A stretch of DNA of 64,000 bases from CAVOEB01 sp965249645 (lineage in GTDB: Bacteria > Pseudomonadota > Alphaproteobacteria > UBA828 > JAPUJA01): assembly GCA_965249645.1 (NCBI GenBank), contig CBDFML010000010.1, positions 248,001-312,000 of the forward strand, given 5' to 3'. Both the position numbers and the translations under genes were made by a program. Shown here in pieces: positions 17,289 to 26,812 of this stretch. The notes beneath the pieces are model-generated. The model saw only the letters and a program-made list of their open reading frames with translations, had not been told where the DNA came from and did no database searches. How positions within the stretch are numbered: position 1 is the first letter of the stretch; each line of letters starts with the position of its first letter.

Positions 17289-17777
17289 CTAATTCAGCTT
17301 CTTCGAGAGATCCGCGATGGTCTGGTCGACCAGGGCGTCGCGCTGGGCGTCGCCCATGGATTCGCGCAAGACCCGGCCCGTGGCTGAAAGCGCCACGTCG
17401 ATCGCGGCGTTGCGTACCGCGCTAATCGCGTGGGCTTCGGCCTGGGCGACATTTTGCTCGGCCATCTGGGTGCGCCGCTCGAGATAGGCTGCGAGATCCT
17501 TCTCCCCCTGTTCGGCCTTGCGCTCGGCCTCTTCGCGGGCCAGCGCGGCGATCGCCTCGGCCTCACCCGCCGCCTCGCGCTGCTGACGCTGATAGCCGGC
17601 GAGCAGCTCCTGGGCTTCCTCGCGAAACCTGCGGGCTTGGTCGAGCTCGTTGGCAATCTTCGCCGCACGGTCGTCGAGGATGGTGATGATCTTCCGCCCA
17701 CCCTTCCAGACGACGATGCCGATGAAGGTGACAAAGGCGATAAGGATCCAGAAATCGGGGGTTTCAAGGATGCCCAT
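17289..17777 (-). CDS. atpF: F0F1 ATP synthase subunit b
   Basis: Subunit b forms part of the peripheral stalk that holds F1 against rotation. The 162-residue protein has an N-terminal membrane helix (about residues 9-24, FWILIAFVTFIGIVVW). A long charged, Ala- and Glu-rich coiled coil follows to the end. It follows the b' gene by two bases and is the last gene of the F0 operon here; alphaproteobacteria usually encode the F1 genes elsewhere, consistent with their absence. Telling b from b' rests on order and N-terminal sequence. Confidence 0.93.
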   Translation of the reverse strand: MGILETPDFWILIAFVTFIGIVVWKGGRKIITILDDRAAKIANELDQARRFREEAQELLAGYQRQQREAAGEAEAIAALAREEAERKAEQGEKDLAAYLERRTQMAEQNVAQAEAHAISAVRNAAIDVALSATGRVLRESMGDAQRDALVDQTIADLSKKLN

Positions 17778-17779
17778 GT

Positions 17780-18271
17780 TCAGTCCTTCCGGTCCAACTC
17801 GGTATCGACAGCGGCCTCGACCGTCTTGGAGTCCGGCGCCTCACCCGTCAGTTTGGCGGTTGCCGAGGTGGCGACGTCGAGGGCAAGCTCGCGGATGTTC
17901 CCCATGGCCTTCTCGCGCGCCGCGCCGATGCGAGCCTCGGCGTCCGCGATGCGTTTGTCGAGCTGTGCCTCAAGAGCCGCTTTGCGTTCCGCAGCTTCGG
18001 CGTCGAGCTTCTTCCGAGTTTCGGCGATCATGGCCTGAGCCGTCGAACGGGCATCGTCCAGCGCCTGCTGATAGGCGCTAAGCGCCTCGTCCGCTTCGCT
18101 TTTGAGCTCCTCAGCGCGAGCCAGGTCGTCCTCGATCCGTCGCCGGCGTTCTTCGATGACCCCGCCGACGCGCGGCAGCGCCACCTTCCACATCAGCAGA
18201 AGGAGGATGATGAAGGTGACCGCCAGCCAGAACAGCTGGGTCGGCCAATCACCGGCGTCGAGTTGCGGCAT
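17780..18271 (-). CDS. F0F1 ATP synthase subunit b'
   Basis: The b' subunit pairs with b to make a heterodimeric peripheral stalk, a feature of alphaproteobacteria and photosynthetic bacteria. The 163-residue sequence starts MPQLDAGDWPTQLFWLAVTF, a typical b' N-terminus. One transmembrane helix (about residues 10-30) is followed by an uninterrupted charged coiled coil. It lies between the subunit c gene and atpF. The presence of both b and b' supports the taxonomic inference. Confidence 0.94.
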   Translation of the reverse strand: MPQLDAGDWPTQLFWLAVTFIILLLLMWKVALPRVGGVIEERRRRIEDDLARAEELKSEADEALSAYQQALDDARSTAQAMIAETRKKLDAEAAERKAALEAQLDKRIADAEARIGAAREKAMGNIRELALDVATSATAKLTGEAPDSKTVEAAVDTELDRKD

Positions 18272-18334
18272 CCGTGCCTCCGGGGCTTGTGCGCCGGCGT
18301 TCGGGCCGACGCGCTCCTGAACCGTTTGGTTCGA

Positions 18335-18562
18335 TCAGCTGCCGAACATGATCAGGAAGGCCATCACGAGGGCGAACAGCGCCACCGCTTCGGAGAGCGC
18401 GAAACCAAGCAGCACGTTGCCGAAGAGTTTCGGCGCCGCGGCCGGGTTGCGCCCCGCAGCGGAGACGTAGCTGCCGAAGATGATGCCGATGCCAGCGCCC
18501 GAGCCCGCCACACCAATAGTGGCGAGACCGCCGCCGATCAACTTTGCCGCTTCGATATCCAT
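18335..18562 (-). CDS. atpE: F0F1 ATP synthase subunit c
   Basis: Subunit c forms the rotating proton-carrying ring. The 75-residue protein has two hydrophobic helices (about 8-33 and 48-73) joined by a polar loop with the conserved RNP (residues 38-40). The proton-carrying carboxylate is E58, in the ALSEAVALFALV segment. The helix 1 glycines (GSGAGIG) are typical. No Na+-type glutamate pattern is evident in helix 1, so proton coupling is the simplest reading. Confidence 0.97.
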   Translation of the reverse strand: MDIEAAKLIGGGLATIGVAGSGAGIGIIFGSYVSAAGRNPAAAPKLFGNVLLGFALSEAVALFALVMAFLIMFGS

Positions 18563-18617
18563 GGTTCGATTTCCTTCTTCAGACGAATGTCAACGAATCG
18601 GTGAACGAGTGTGCGCC

Positions 18618-19361
18618 TCAATGATGCAGGTGAATCGCATCCCGCAGATAGAGGCAGGAAAGAATGGCAAACACATAGGCCTGCAGAAACGCGACGATCG
18701 ATTCCAACGCATAGAGTGCGATTATGAAAGCGAACGGCGCGAAACCCAGAAATCCCAGCGCGAACACGAAGCCCCCAAAGACGTGGAGCATGGTGTGTCC
18801 GGCCATCATGTTGGCGAACAGCCGGACCGCCAAGCTGATGGGGCGGGCGAGGTAGGAGACGATCTCGATCGGCACCAGCAGGGGCATCAGGAAAATCGGC
18901 ACGCCCTGGGGCACGAAGAACGTGAAAAAGCGGTGCTTGTGGATGATCAGGCCGATCAGAGTGACGCCGATGAACACGATCGCCGCGAACATGAAGGTGA
19001 CGACGATATGGCTCGTGTAGGTGAAGGCGTAGGGGATCAGCCCAAGTGCGTTGCCGAACAAGAGGAACATGAACAGGCTGAAGATGAAGGGGAAGTATTT
19101 GCGCCCTTCGGGGCCGACATTGTCGCCCAACATTCGGGCGACCATTTCATAGAGCGATTCCGCGATCGACTGCATCCGGGTCGGAACCACGCGGCGGGTG
19201 CGCACGGACATGGTCATCAGCATGGTGATCGCCACCACGGCAATCACCATCATCATGGCCGAATTGGTAAACGATGCGTCGAAGCCGCCCAAATCGATCT
19301 CGACGATGCGCTGGATGACGAACTGGTCGAGCGGGCCGTGATGTTCTGCAGCTGCGGACAC
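18618..19361 (-). CDS. atpB: F0F1 ATP synthase subunit a
   Basis: Subunit a provides the proton half-channels next to the c ring. The 247-residue membrane protein contains the essential arginine in the conserved helix ISLAVRLFANMMAGH (about residue 175). It starts with MSAAAEHHGPLDQFVIQRIVEI, the family N-terminus. The gene is preceded by atpI with a 13-base gap and followed by atpE. Everything expected for a functional subunit is present. Confidence 0.97.
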   Translation of the reverse strand: MSAAAEHHGPLDQFVIQRIVEIDLGGFDASFTNSAMMMVIAVVAITMLMTMSVRTRRVVPTRMQSIAESLYEMVARMLGDNVGPEGRKYFPFIFSLFMFLLFGNALGLIPYAFTYTSHIVVTFMFAAIVFIGVTLIGLIIHKHRFFTFFVPQGVPIFLMPLLVPIEIVSYLARPISLAVRLFANMMAGHTMLHVFGGFVFALGFLGFAPFAFIIALYALESIVAFLQAYVFAILSCLYLRDAIHLHH

Positions 19362-19374
19362 GGGCGATTATCCT

Positions 19375-19734
19375 CTATCGATCAGTCGAAGCCCCGTCGT
19401 CGCGGCGGGATTCCAATTTTCGTTTCGCCTCGGCTTCATCGAACTCGGCTTCCATGCGCCGCGCCGTTCGAAACGCACTCTTCAACCCCGCGGCCACCCC
19501 GATTAGCAGGAAGGTCAACATGAGCCACGGTTTCGTATCGAGCCAGTCGTCCAGCAACCAGCCTATGCCCCCGCCGACGGCCAGTGCCGCGACCATCTCG
19601 ACCGCTATCTGAAGCGCTCGACCCAGGCCTGTCTGGGAGGTCCGCGGTTGCTCCGCCGCCTGACGTACGTCGCGGGCTTTTTGCAGACGGGAGCCGAATT
19701 CGTCGAGCGAGGAAGGATCTTTTTTATGCGCCAT
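19375..19734 (-). CDS. atpI: ATP synthase-associated AtpI protein
   Basis: AtpI helps assemble the c ring and may carry Mg2+. The chosen ATG at 19734 gives 119 residues (MAHKKDPSSLDEF). There is a charged N-terminal stretch, then two hydrophobic helices (about 42-62 and 70-87) with the glycine-rich MVAALAVGGGIGWLLDDWL typical of AtpI, and a charged C-terminal coil. The same frame is open for 83 more codons upstream, but that extension runs into the gap toward smc and does not resemble the family. It is the first gene of the F0 operon. Confidence 0.9.
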   Translation of the reverse strand: MAHKKDPSSLDEFGSRLQKARDVRQAAEQPRTSQTGLGRALQIAVEMVAALAVGGGIGWLLDDWLDTKPWLMLTFLLIGVAAGLKSAFRTARRMEAEFDEAEAKRKLESRRDDGASTDR

Positions 19735-19882
19735 TCCCGCCCCTTCGGTCCCGGCGATTGCATAAAGCCCGCGCCGGTTGAGCGGTCGAAACATACGAAG
19801 CGCGTTCCAGCCTGTCAAGATCAAAACCCCAAGCAATAAGATATTGAAAAATAACAGAAATATGACTGACTGGCGAGGCCGG

Positions 19883-22800
19883 TCAGGCGCTTTCGCGCAG
19901 TTGCTCGGCGGCGTCCAAATCGACCGAGACAAGCTGGGAGACACCGCGCTCGGACATGGTAATGCCGAACAGCCGGTCGACACGGGTCATGGTGATCCGA
20001 TTGTGGGTGATGACGAGGAAGCGGGTGCCCGTGTCGCGGGCGATGCTTACGATCAGATCGCAGAAGCGCTCGACGTTCGCGTCGTCGAGAGGCGCGTCGG
20101 CCTCGTCGAGCACACAGATCGGCGCCGGATTGGTGAGAAACACCGCGAACAGAAGGGTCAGCGCCGTGAGTGCTTGTTCGCCGCCCGACAGCAGGGAGAG
20201 TATGCGGGTCTGCTTGCCCGGCGGGGTGGCGATGAGTTCGAGCCCGGCTTCCAGCGGGTCGTCTGATTCGACCAGTTCGAGGCGCGCGGTGCCGCCCCCG
20301 AAAAGCTGCGCGAAAAGCCGGCGAAAATGGCCGTCGATCTCGGTGAATGCGCTGTTGATGCGTTCGCGGCCCTCACGGTTGAGGCTGGTGATGCCTTGGT
20401 GCAGGCGGCTGATTGCGGCCTCGAGATCGGCACGTTCGGACTGCAAGGTGTTGATCTGCTCCTCGGTCTCTGCCGCCTCGGCTTCGGCGCGCAGGTTGAC
20501 CGGACCCATGGTGTCGCGCTCGCGCAGCAGGCGTTCCACCCGCGTTTCGGCCTTCTCACGCTCAGGCAGCTCGTCGTCCTCGCCGATCTCCGCGATGGCG
20601 GGCAGCTCGCTTGGTTCGGCGTCGAGCTTTTCCGCAATCTGCTCGGCGAGAGCCGCCGCGGCTTCGCGGGCCTGGTCGAGGGTCGATTCCATGCGCACTC
20701 GCTCTTCGCGGACGCCCGCGAGCGCCTGATCGGCTTCACGGCTGTGCGCGTCCAGACGGCCTGCTTCGGCCTCGGCACGGGCGAGGGTATCGGCTGCTTC
20801 CCGCCGGCCGGCTTGCGCGGTCTCGAGGGTTTCAAGCAGCCCCGCGCGGCGCGCTTCAAGCTCGGCCGGACGGTCGGCCAGCGCGTCGAGATCCGTCTGG
20901 CTCGCCTGTCGGCGCTCGTCGAGATCGCTCAGCCGCTCTGCTGCTTCGTCGCTGCGATTTTGCCAGAGTTCGGTTTCGCGATCCACAGCAGCGAGACGGT
21001 CGGCGCGAATTTGGAGGTCGCGCAGCACCCGGCTCTGGGCGGCTTGAGCTTCGGCCAGCGTGCTCCGGCGTTCGGTGACGATTTCACGCAGGCCGTCGCG
21101 CTCGGATCTGGCGGCGTCGAGATCCGCCATCTCTTCATGCGCGGCCTGAGCTTCGCGCTGCTGGCTCCCGGCCTCCGCCAGTTCATCACCAAGCCGGCGC
21201 GCGGTGTCGGCCAGAGCTTCCAACCGGGAGCGCGCAGCGGCGCCCGCTTCAAGCTCGGCTTCTCGCAGCTCCTGGGCTTGGGAGAAGTCGTTCTCGGCGA
21301 CGCGTGCGGCGGCCCGGGCCTCGTCTTCGGCGCGCCGGACGTCCGCCAGGCGAGACTGGGAGGGCGCGTAGTCATTGCCCGCCGCCGCACAGGCGGTTTC
21401 GGCGCCGGTCAACAGGTCGCGCACCTCGATCAAGCGATTACGCTGACGCAGCCGGGTGGCGGACGCCACGGGCGCCTCGGCGGCGACGGTGTAGCCGTCC
21501 CAGCGCCACAACGCCCCGTCACGGCTGACCAAGCATTGTCCTGGCTGAAGGGCGCGGCGGAGTTTTGCGCCTTTGGCGGGCTCGATGACGCCGATCTGGG
21601 ACAGCCGGCGGGCCAGCGCAGGGGGCGCCTGAACGACCTCGGAGAGCGGCCGGACCCCGGCAGGAAGTGGTGGCGGCGATGCGTCATCGGCGAGGCGGAC
21701 CCAGTGGATGGGTGCGCTTTCGTCGGTCGATGCAGAAAGTTCGTCGCCGAAGGCGGCGCCCAATGCGGCTTCGAAGCCTGTGTCGACACGAATGTCGTCG
21801 AATACGGGCGGGCCCGAGTGGGTGGACCCCGTTTCGAGGATCGAGGCGAGCGCAGCCTCTTCGGCGCGGAGCCGGTCGCGTAGCGTTTCAGCGGCCTGCA
21901 AGCCGTCGCGGGCGGACCGTTCGGTACTCTCGCACGCGGCCCGCTCGGTCTCGGCCGCTTCGAGTTGCTCGCGCGCCGCGTCGCGCCGGGTGCGGGCGTC
22001 GGCGAGAGCGGTTTCGGCCAGGTGGAGCGCCTGTCGATCGGCGCCTTGTCGTTCAAGCTCGGATTTTTTGGCGGCGATCTCGTCCAACTCGGCGTTCAGA
22101 CGCTCGAGCCGCGTTGCCGCCTCGGCCTGGCGGCGCACGAGAGCCAGTCGCTCGGCATCTCGGCTGGCGATGCTTTCCGTCATCGCGGCAAACCGGTCCT
22201 CGACCTCGGCGAGCGCAGCCTGTGCCGCATCGAGCGCCTCGGTGGCCCGGTCGGCGGTGGCGGCATCGTCTTCTTCGGAGCGGGCAAGAGTCGTGCGTTC
22301 CGCGGCAAGCCGGGCGAGGGCCTCGGCCGCGTCGGATTCGAGGGTTTTCTCGCGGGCGAGGTCGTGTGCGATCTGTTCGATGCGCCGGACCAGCTCGCCG
22401 CGCCGGGTGGCCAGGCGGGCCTCCTCCTCGGCGAGACCGTCACGCTCGATCTCGAGGCGGTGAAAGGCTGCCGCCGCTTCGGCTTCAGCCTGGCGGCGCT
22501 CGGGCAGAATCTCGCCGGCGGTGGCGCGAGCGGCGGCCGCAGCCGCTGCCTGGCGTGTCAGTTCCGCAACCGTGGATTCCGCCGCACCCAGCCGGATTTG
22601 TGCGTCGGCGATGCGGGCCGCGTTGTCAAGGCAGCGTAAGTGCAGCAGCATCGCCTGGGCAACGCGGATGTGGCCACTCAGCCGGCGATAACGATTGGCT
22701 TGGCGGGCCTGGCGCTTGAGCCCCTGAAGCTGGGCTTCGAAAGCGGCGATGACATCGTCGAGCCGCTCGAGATTGGATTCGGCACCGTGCAGCTTGAGCT

Positions 22801-23341
22801 CGGCCTCGTGGCGACGCGAGTGCAAGCCCGATATACCCGCGGCCTCCTCAAGCAGGCGACGTCGTTTGGCGGGCTTTGCGCGCACGATTGCGGAGATGTC
22901 GCCCTGGCTGACCAGCGCCGAGCTGTGGGTGCCGGTGGCGACGTCGGCGAACAGGAGCTGGACGTCGCGGGCGCGCATCTCGCGGCCGTTGATCCAATAG
23001 AGCGAGCCCTGGTCGCGCTCGATCCGGCGTGAGATCTCAATCTCGGTTTCGTCGTTGAACTGCGCGGGCGCGTCGCGTGCCGTGTTCAGGAGCAGTAGCG
23101 ACACCTCGGCGACGTTGCGCGCCGGCCGGTTGGCGGTGCCCCCGAAAATCACGTCGTTCATCTCGCCGCCGCGCATCTTCTTGGCCGAAGCCTCGCCCAT
23201 TACCCAGCGCAGCGCCTCGACCAGGTTCGACTTGCCGCAGCCGTTGGGTCCGACGACGCCGGTCATGCCGGGCTCGATCGTCAGCTCCGTCGAATCGACG
23301 AAGGATTTGAACCCGGTCAGGCGAAGTTTCGAGAATTGCAC
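19883..23341 (-). CDS. smc: Chromosome segregation ATPase SMC
   Basis: SMC organises and compacts the chromosome as a ring-shaped dimer. The 1152-residue protein has the N-terminal Walker A GPNGCGKSNLVEA (about residues 31-43), a long coiled coil rich in Ala, Glu and Arg, and a hinge region around residues 500-640. A second coiled coil follows, then a C-terminal head with the signature LLSGGEQALTAL and Walker B ICVLDEADAPLDD. The start MQFSKLRLTGFKSFVDSTEL is the conserved family beginning. It follows the DsbA-like gene on the same strand. ScpA and ScpB are not in the window. Confidence 0.97.
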   Translation of the reverse strand: MQFSKLRLTGFKSFVDSTELTIEPGMTGVVGPNGCGKSNLVEALRWVMGEASAKKMRGGEMNDVIFGGTANRPARNVAEVSLLLLNTARDAPAQFNDETEIEISRRIERDQGSLYWINGREMRARDVQLLFADVATGTHSSALVSQGDISAIVRAKPAKRRRLLEEAAGISGLHSRRHEAELKLHGAESNLERLDDVIAAFEAQLQGLKRQARQANRYRRLSGHIRVAQAMLLHLRCLDNAARIADAQIRLGAAESTVAELTRQAAAAAAARATAGEILPERRQAEAEAAAAFHRLEIERDGLAEEEARLATRRGELVRRIEQIAHDLAREKTLESDAAEALARLAAERTTLARSEEDDAATADRATEALDAAQAALAEVEDRFAAMTESIASRDAERLALVRRQAEAATRLERLNAELDEIAAKKSELERQGADRQALHLAETALADARTRRDAAREQLEAAETERAACESTERSARDGLQAAETLRDRLRAEEAALASILETGSTHSGPPVFDDIRVDTGFEAALGAAFGDELSASTDESAPIHWVRLADDASPPPLPAGVRPLSEVVQAPPALARRLSQIGVIEPAKGAKLRRALQPGQCLVSRDGALWRWDGYTVAAEAPVASATRLRQRNRLIEVRDLLTGAETACAAAGNDYAPSQSRLADVRRAEDEARAAARVAENDFSQAQELREAELEAGAAARSRLEALADTARRLGDELAEAGSQQREAQAAHEEMADLDAARSERDGLREIVTERRSTLAEAQAAQSRVLRDLQIRADRLAAVDRETELWQNRSDEAAERLSDLDERRQASQTDLDALADRPAELEARRAGLLETLETAQAGRREAADTLARAEAEAGRLDAHSREADQALAGVREERVRMESTLDQAREAAAALAEQIAEKLDAEPSELPAIAEIGEDDELPEREKAETRVERLLRERDTMGPVNLRAEAEAAETEEQINTLQSERADLEAAISRLHQGITSLNREGRERINSAFTEIDGHFRRLFAQLFGGGTARLELVESDDPLEAGLELIATPPGKQTRILSLLSGGEQALTALTLLFAVFLTNPAPICVLDEADAPLDDANVERFCDLIVSIARDTGTRFLVITHNRITMTRVDRLFGITMSERGVSQLVSVDLDAAEQLRESA

Positions 23342-23371
23342 GGTCGGCGCCCTGCCCCTGTCGTTCCGGCT

Positions 23372-23992
23372 CTAGATCTCGCCCAGATGGCGGTCGAGGA
23401 TGGGCACGAGTTCGTCGAACGGAATCGCGCCGACATGTTTCCTGCCCTCGATGATGAAGGTGGGGGTGTATTCGACCTCATGCTCGGTCGTGCCCATGAG
23501 TTGGTTGCCGAGCACTACGGATTCGACATCGCTGTTGGCCAGGCAGGCGTTGAACTGCGCGCGCGGCATTCCGCCAAGCGCCGCAATCTGGGCCAGCGCC
23601 GCCATGTTGTCGACGCCTGAGACCGCCCAGAAATCGAAGCCGTGGAACAAGGTGTCGATGAAGGCGAAATAGCGATCCTCACCGGCGCAGCGGGCCAGCA
23701 TGGCGGCGCGCAGCGCAGGCTCGTTGTTGGGGAAGTCGCGGGCGACGAACCGGACCTTGCCGATATCGACATAGGCTTCTTTAAACGCCGTGAAGGTTTG
23801 GGTGTGAAAGTCCCGGCAATGGCTGCAGCCGAGCGAGAAATATTCGATCACCGTGACCGGTGCGTCTTCCCGACCCAGGGTCATTTCGCCCAGTGCCGGC
23901 ACCATTTCCGCACGCGCAGGACGAGCTAGGGGCAGAAGCGCAAACGCCGCGCCGAATCCCACCAAGGACAATACATCTCGTCGGTTCGGCAT
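23372..23992 (-). CDS. DsbA-like periplasmic thiol-disulfide oxidoreductase
   Basis: This thioredoxin-fold protein probably forms or isomerises disulfides outside the cytoplasm. I start it at ATG 23992 (206 residues), since the longer frame upstream lacks a signal sequence. The N-terminus MPNRRDVLSLVGFGAAFALL has a twin arginine before a hydrophobic stretch, ending at an ARPARAE cleavage-like site, so Tat or Sec export is likely. The active site is CSHC (C56 and C59), and the cis-proline is in YTPTFII. It lies between smc and a DciA-like gene. Confidence 0.92.
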   Translation of the reverse strand: MPNRRDVLSLVGFGAAFALLPLARPARAEMVPALGEMTLGREDAPVTVIEYFSLGCSHCRDFHTQTFTAFKEAYVDIGKVRFVARDFPNNEPALRAAMLARCAGEDRYFAFIDTLFHGFDFWAVSGVDNMAALAQIAALGGMPRAQFNACLANSDVESVVLGNQLMGTTEHEVEYTPTFIIEGRKHVGAIPFDELVPILDRHLGEI

Positions 23993-24120
23993 GCCGGACC
24001 TCCTACATATTGTGTCCGCTTCCTGCCGCGCAGTATACGGAGCGTGCCTGGACGGGACAAGCGTCGTCTCTGTCTTTCGAGCCCAGAATATTGTCATTCG
24101 AGGTGAGAAATGTGGGCATT

Positions 24121-24627
24121 TTATGACGCGTTTTCGTCGTCCGTGCAGCCTCGCGCGGCCGGCGGCGGCTGGCGCGCCAGCACTGCCCGGCCGAGCCGGT
24201 CGAGCGCCCGGCGCAGGCCCGGGTTCGCCGTCGTCTCGAGGTCGGCGGCAAGGGCCGTTTCCTCGTCCACTTCCAAGGCGCGCGATGGCGGCGGCGTGGG
24301 CGTGGGCCGCGGCGGCAGGGGGCCCTGGACGAGGGAAATCCGGTTCACCGCGCGATAGCCGAAAAAGGTTGCGATCCGATCGAGCAGCTGAGGCTCGAGA
24401 TGCTGCAGCTCGAGCGCCCGGCCGCGCGCGACCCGGATACGCAGGACACCGTTCGCGCTGAGGCTTTCGGGTAGGCAGTCGGCCGCAAGGTCGGGCCCGA
24501 CGATGGCGGGCCAGTCGGTCAGCACCCGGGCCTCGGCGAAGCCCTGGCGCCCGAACGCCGAGCGGGTCACTTTGCCCACGGCTCGGGCAAGGCTGTGCAG
24601 GCCGTGGCGGGAGGTTGCACTGGTCAT
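24121..24627 (-). CDS. DciA-like DUF721 protein
   Basis: DUF721 proteins include DciA, an ancestral loader of the replicative helicase DnaB. The N-terminal part of this protein fits: after MTSATSRHG comes a core containing LTDWPAIVGPDLAADCLPESLS and GVLRIRVARGRALELQHLEPQLLDRI. A Pro-rich C-terminal tail follows. I chose 24627 (168 residues); an ATG at 24693 would add 22 residues. It is divergent from mutY and upstream of the DsbA-like gene. A role in replication initiation is inferred from the family only. Confidence 0.85.
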   Translation of the reverse strand: MTSATSRHGLHSLARAVGKVTRSAFGRQGFAEARVLTDWPAIVGPDLAADCLPESLSANGVLRIRVARGRALELQHLEPQLLDRIATFFGYRAVNRISLVQGPLPPRPTPTPPPSRALEVDEETALAADLETTANPGLRRALDRLGRAVLARQPPPAARGCTDDENAS

Positions 24628-24735
24628 CGCGGCGTCGGTCTTTCGCAGGCTTTTGTCGTTCGCGGTGTCGGGGGCGCTATCGGTGGGCGCCACTGCTTTC
24701 TATACTAGCGCCGCTTTGTTGCTTGGAAAACGCGC

Positions 24736-25851
24736 ATGAGTTCGAAACCTCCCAAAAAATCCGTCCAGCCCAGCGCGATGACACCTGCCCGGGCGCGCCG
24801 CCTGGCGATTCGCCTGCTCGCCTGGTACGATGGCGCGGGCCGCCGCTTTCCCTGGCGTGCGATTTCGGGGAGGAGGCCCGACCCTTACCGAGTATGGCTC
24901 GCCGAGATCATGCTGCAGCAGACCACGACTGCCAGCATGACGCCTTATTTCGAGGCGTTTCTCGCGCGCTGGCCGGATCTAGATTCGCTTGCCGCGGCAC
25001 CGCTCGACGATGTGCTCCATGCCTGGGCCGGGCTGGGCTACTACGCCCGGGCGCGAAACCTGCATGCCTGTGCGCGCCGGCTTGTGGGAGAACACGGCGG
25101 ATGCTTTCCCGACCACGAGGCAGGACTTCGTGCGCTGCCTGGGATTGGCGCCTACAGCGCCGCGGCCATCGCGGCGATCGCGTTCGAACGCTCCGCCACG
25201 GTGATCGATGGCAACGTGACCCGGGTGCTGATCCGCCTCGCCGGGCTGGATCGTCCTGCAGGCGAGGTGGCCGGCGAGGTCCGTGCGCTGGCGGAATGCC
25301 TGACGCCTGCGCGCCGGGCGGGCGACTACGCCCAGGCGATCATGGATTTGGGAGCCACGGTGTGTACCCCACATTCCCCGGATTGCCCGCGCTGTCCGTG
25401 GCGGCGCTCCTGCGCGGGTCACGCCAAAGGTATCGCCGCGGAATTGCCGCGCAAGGAGGCGAAGCGGGCGCGTCCGCTCCGTTACGCCGTCGCTTTCTGG
25501 GCGGTGCGGCCGGGCGACGGGCATGTGCTGCTACGTCGCCGCCCGGAGAGGGGACTGCTGGGAGGCATGATGGAGCTGCCGTCGACGGATTGGGCCGACG
25601 TGCCCTGGCGCCTTGCAGAAGCGCGGCGCAAGGCGCCCGCTAAATCCGCCTGGCGGCGCCTGCCCGGCACAGTGCGCCACGGCTTTTCTCATTTCGAGAT
25701 CGAGTTCGTGCTGCTGGAGGGAACAGTGAACAAGTCGGACGGCGTGGACGGCGTGTGGTCTGCGCCGGAGCGGCTCGGTGAACACGCCCTGCCGACCATG
25801 ACCCGCAAGCTGATTCGCCATGCCCACGAAGCACGCAACATCGCGGACTAG
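24736..25851 (+). CDS. mutY: A/G-specific adenine DNA glycosylase
   Basis: MutY removes adenine mispaired with 8-oxoguanine. The 371-residue protein has the helix-hairpin-helix LPGIGAYSAAAIAAIA, the catalytic region VIDGNVTRVLIR, and a 4Fe-4S loop of four cysteines spaced C-X6-C-X2-C-X5-C (CTPHSPDCPRCPWRRSC). A C-terminal NUDIX-like domain with LLRRRPERGLLGGMMELP follows. A TATACT box lies at 24701-24706, upstream of the start. Its TAG stop is formed with the first base of a target-site duplication of the IS21 insertion that follows, so the gene is intact. Confidence 0.97.
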   Translation: MSSKPPKKSVQPSAMTPARARRLAIRLLAWYDGAGRRFPWRAISGRRPDPYRVWLAEIMLQQTTTASMTPYFEAFLARWPDLDSLAAAPLDDVLHAWAGLGYYARARNLHACARRLVGEHGGCFPDHEAGLRALPGIGAYSAAAIAAIAFERSATVIDGNVTRVLIRLAGLDRPAGEVAGEVRALAECLTPARRAGDYAQAIMDLGATVCTPHSPDCPRCPWRRSCAGHAKGIAAELPRKEAKRARPLRYAVAFWAVRPGDGHVLLRRRPERGLLGGMMELPSTDWADVPWRLAEARRKAPAKSAWRRLPGTVRHGFSHFEIEFVLLEGTVNKSDGVDGVWSAPERLGEHALPTMTRKLIRHAHEARNIAD

Positions 25852-25856
25852 TTAGC
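25851..25856 (+). repeat. Target-site duplication, left copy (GTTAGC)
   Basis: GTTAGC at 25851-25856 is repeated at 28426-28431, directly flanking the IS21-family element. Six bases is within the usual IS21 range of 4-8. The duplication preserves the stop of mutY on the left and of ccrM on the right. Confidence 0.85.
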
Positions 25857-26047
25857 TGTCAATGGCGGAGCAAAAAGGGACCACCGTGGCGGTGTAAGAA
25901 GGGACCACTTGGCGGCTGCGGGCTTGTCCCCGTAGTCCATGGGAGGGCCCCGCGTGCGACGCGGCGTGCCCTCAACAGGCCGACGCGGCGGCGCGCGCGG
26001 GAGGGACCTGTGGGCCCACGGGGTCAAGCGTGGGCTGGGTGGTCGGT

Positions 26048-26812
26048 TCAGTTCGCCGTCGGGGTTTGACGCCTGCGGCTCTGGTTGAGCCTGTAGCTCT
26101 CGCCATTCATCTCGAGGATGTTGACGTGGTGGGTGAGGCGGTCGAGGAGAGCGCCGGTGAGGCGCTCGGAGCCGAACACCTCGGTCCATTCGTCGAAGGG
26201 CAGATTGGTGGTGACCAGGGTCGAGCCCCGCTCGTAGCGCTGGCTGAACACCTCGAACAGGAGCTCGGCGCCGGTCTTGGACAGCGGCACGAAGCCGAGT
26301 TCGTCGACGATCAGAAGCTTGTAGGTGGCGAGCTTCTTCTGGAACCTCAGCAGCTGCTTGTCATCGCGGGCCTCGATGAGCTCGTGGACCAGTGCGGCGG
26401 CGGTGATGAAGCCGACCGAGAGGCCCTTCTGGCAGGCCGCCAGGCCGAGACCGAGGGCGATGTGGGTCTTGCCGGTGCCGCTGTTGCCGAGCGCGATGAG
26501 GTTCTCGCGGCGCTCGATGTACGCGCAGCGGGCCAGCTCCAGGACCAGCGTCTTGTTGAGCGAGGGGATGACCTTGAAGTCGAAGCTGTCGAGGCTCTTG
26601 ATCACGGGGAAGCGCGCCGCCTTGATGCGCCGCTCGACCATGCGGCGCTCGCGGTCGATCAGCTCGAGCTCGGCAAGACGCAGAAGATAGCGAACGTGGT
26701 CGACGCCTTCCGAGGCACACTGCCGGGCGATCTTGTCGTACTCCCTCAGGAACGTCGGCAGCTTCAGCCTCTTGAGGTGGTGGACGAGCAGCACCTGCGG
26801 CGTGTCGGTCAT
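26048..26812 (-). CDS. istB: IS21-family helper ATPase IstB (copy A)
   Basis: IstB is the AAA+ helper of IstA, which directs target choice and activates the transposase. The start at 26812 overlaps the istA stop by four bases (ATGA), the usual coupling in IS21. The 254-residue protein begins MTDTPQVLLVHHLKRLKLPTF. It has the Walker A GNSGTGKTH and the Walker B LLIVDELGFVPL. The near-C-terminal block GALLDRLTHHVNILEMNGESYR is complete here but partly deleted in copy B. It is intact. Confidence 0.94.
   Translation of the reverse strand: MTDTPQVLLVHHLKRLKLPTFLREYDKIARQCASEGVDHVRYLLRLAELELIDRERRMVERRIKAARFPVIKSLDSFDFKVIPSLNKTLVLELARCAYIERRENLIALGNSGTGKTHIALGLGLAACQKGLSVGFITAAALVHELIEARDDKQLLRFQKKLATYKLLIVDELGFVPLSKTGAELLFEVFSQRYERGSTLVTTNLPFDEWTEVFGSERLTGALLDRLTHHVNILEMNGESYRLNQSRRRQTPTAN

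Noticed and set aside
19735..19983. Upstream extension of atpI with a hydrophobic stretch (VIFLLFFNILLLGVLIL)
   Set aside because: It lies in the gap and partly antisense to the end of smc, does not match AtpI, and the ATG at 19734 gives the normal length.
20327..21883. Long plus-strand frame antisense to smc
   Set aside because: Explained by the codon bias of the SMC coiled coil on the other strand.
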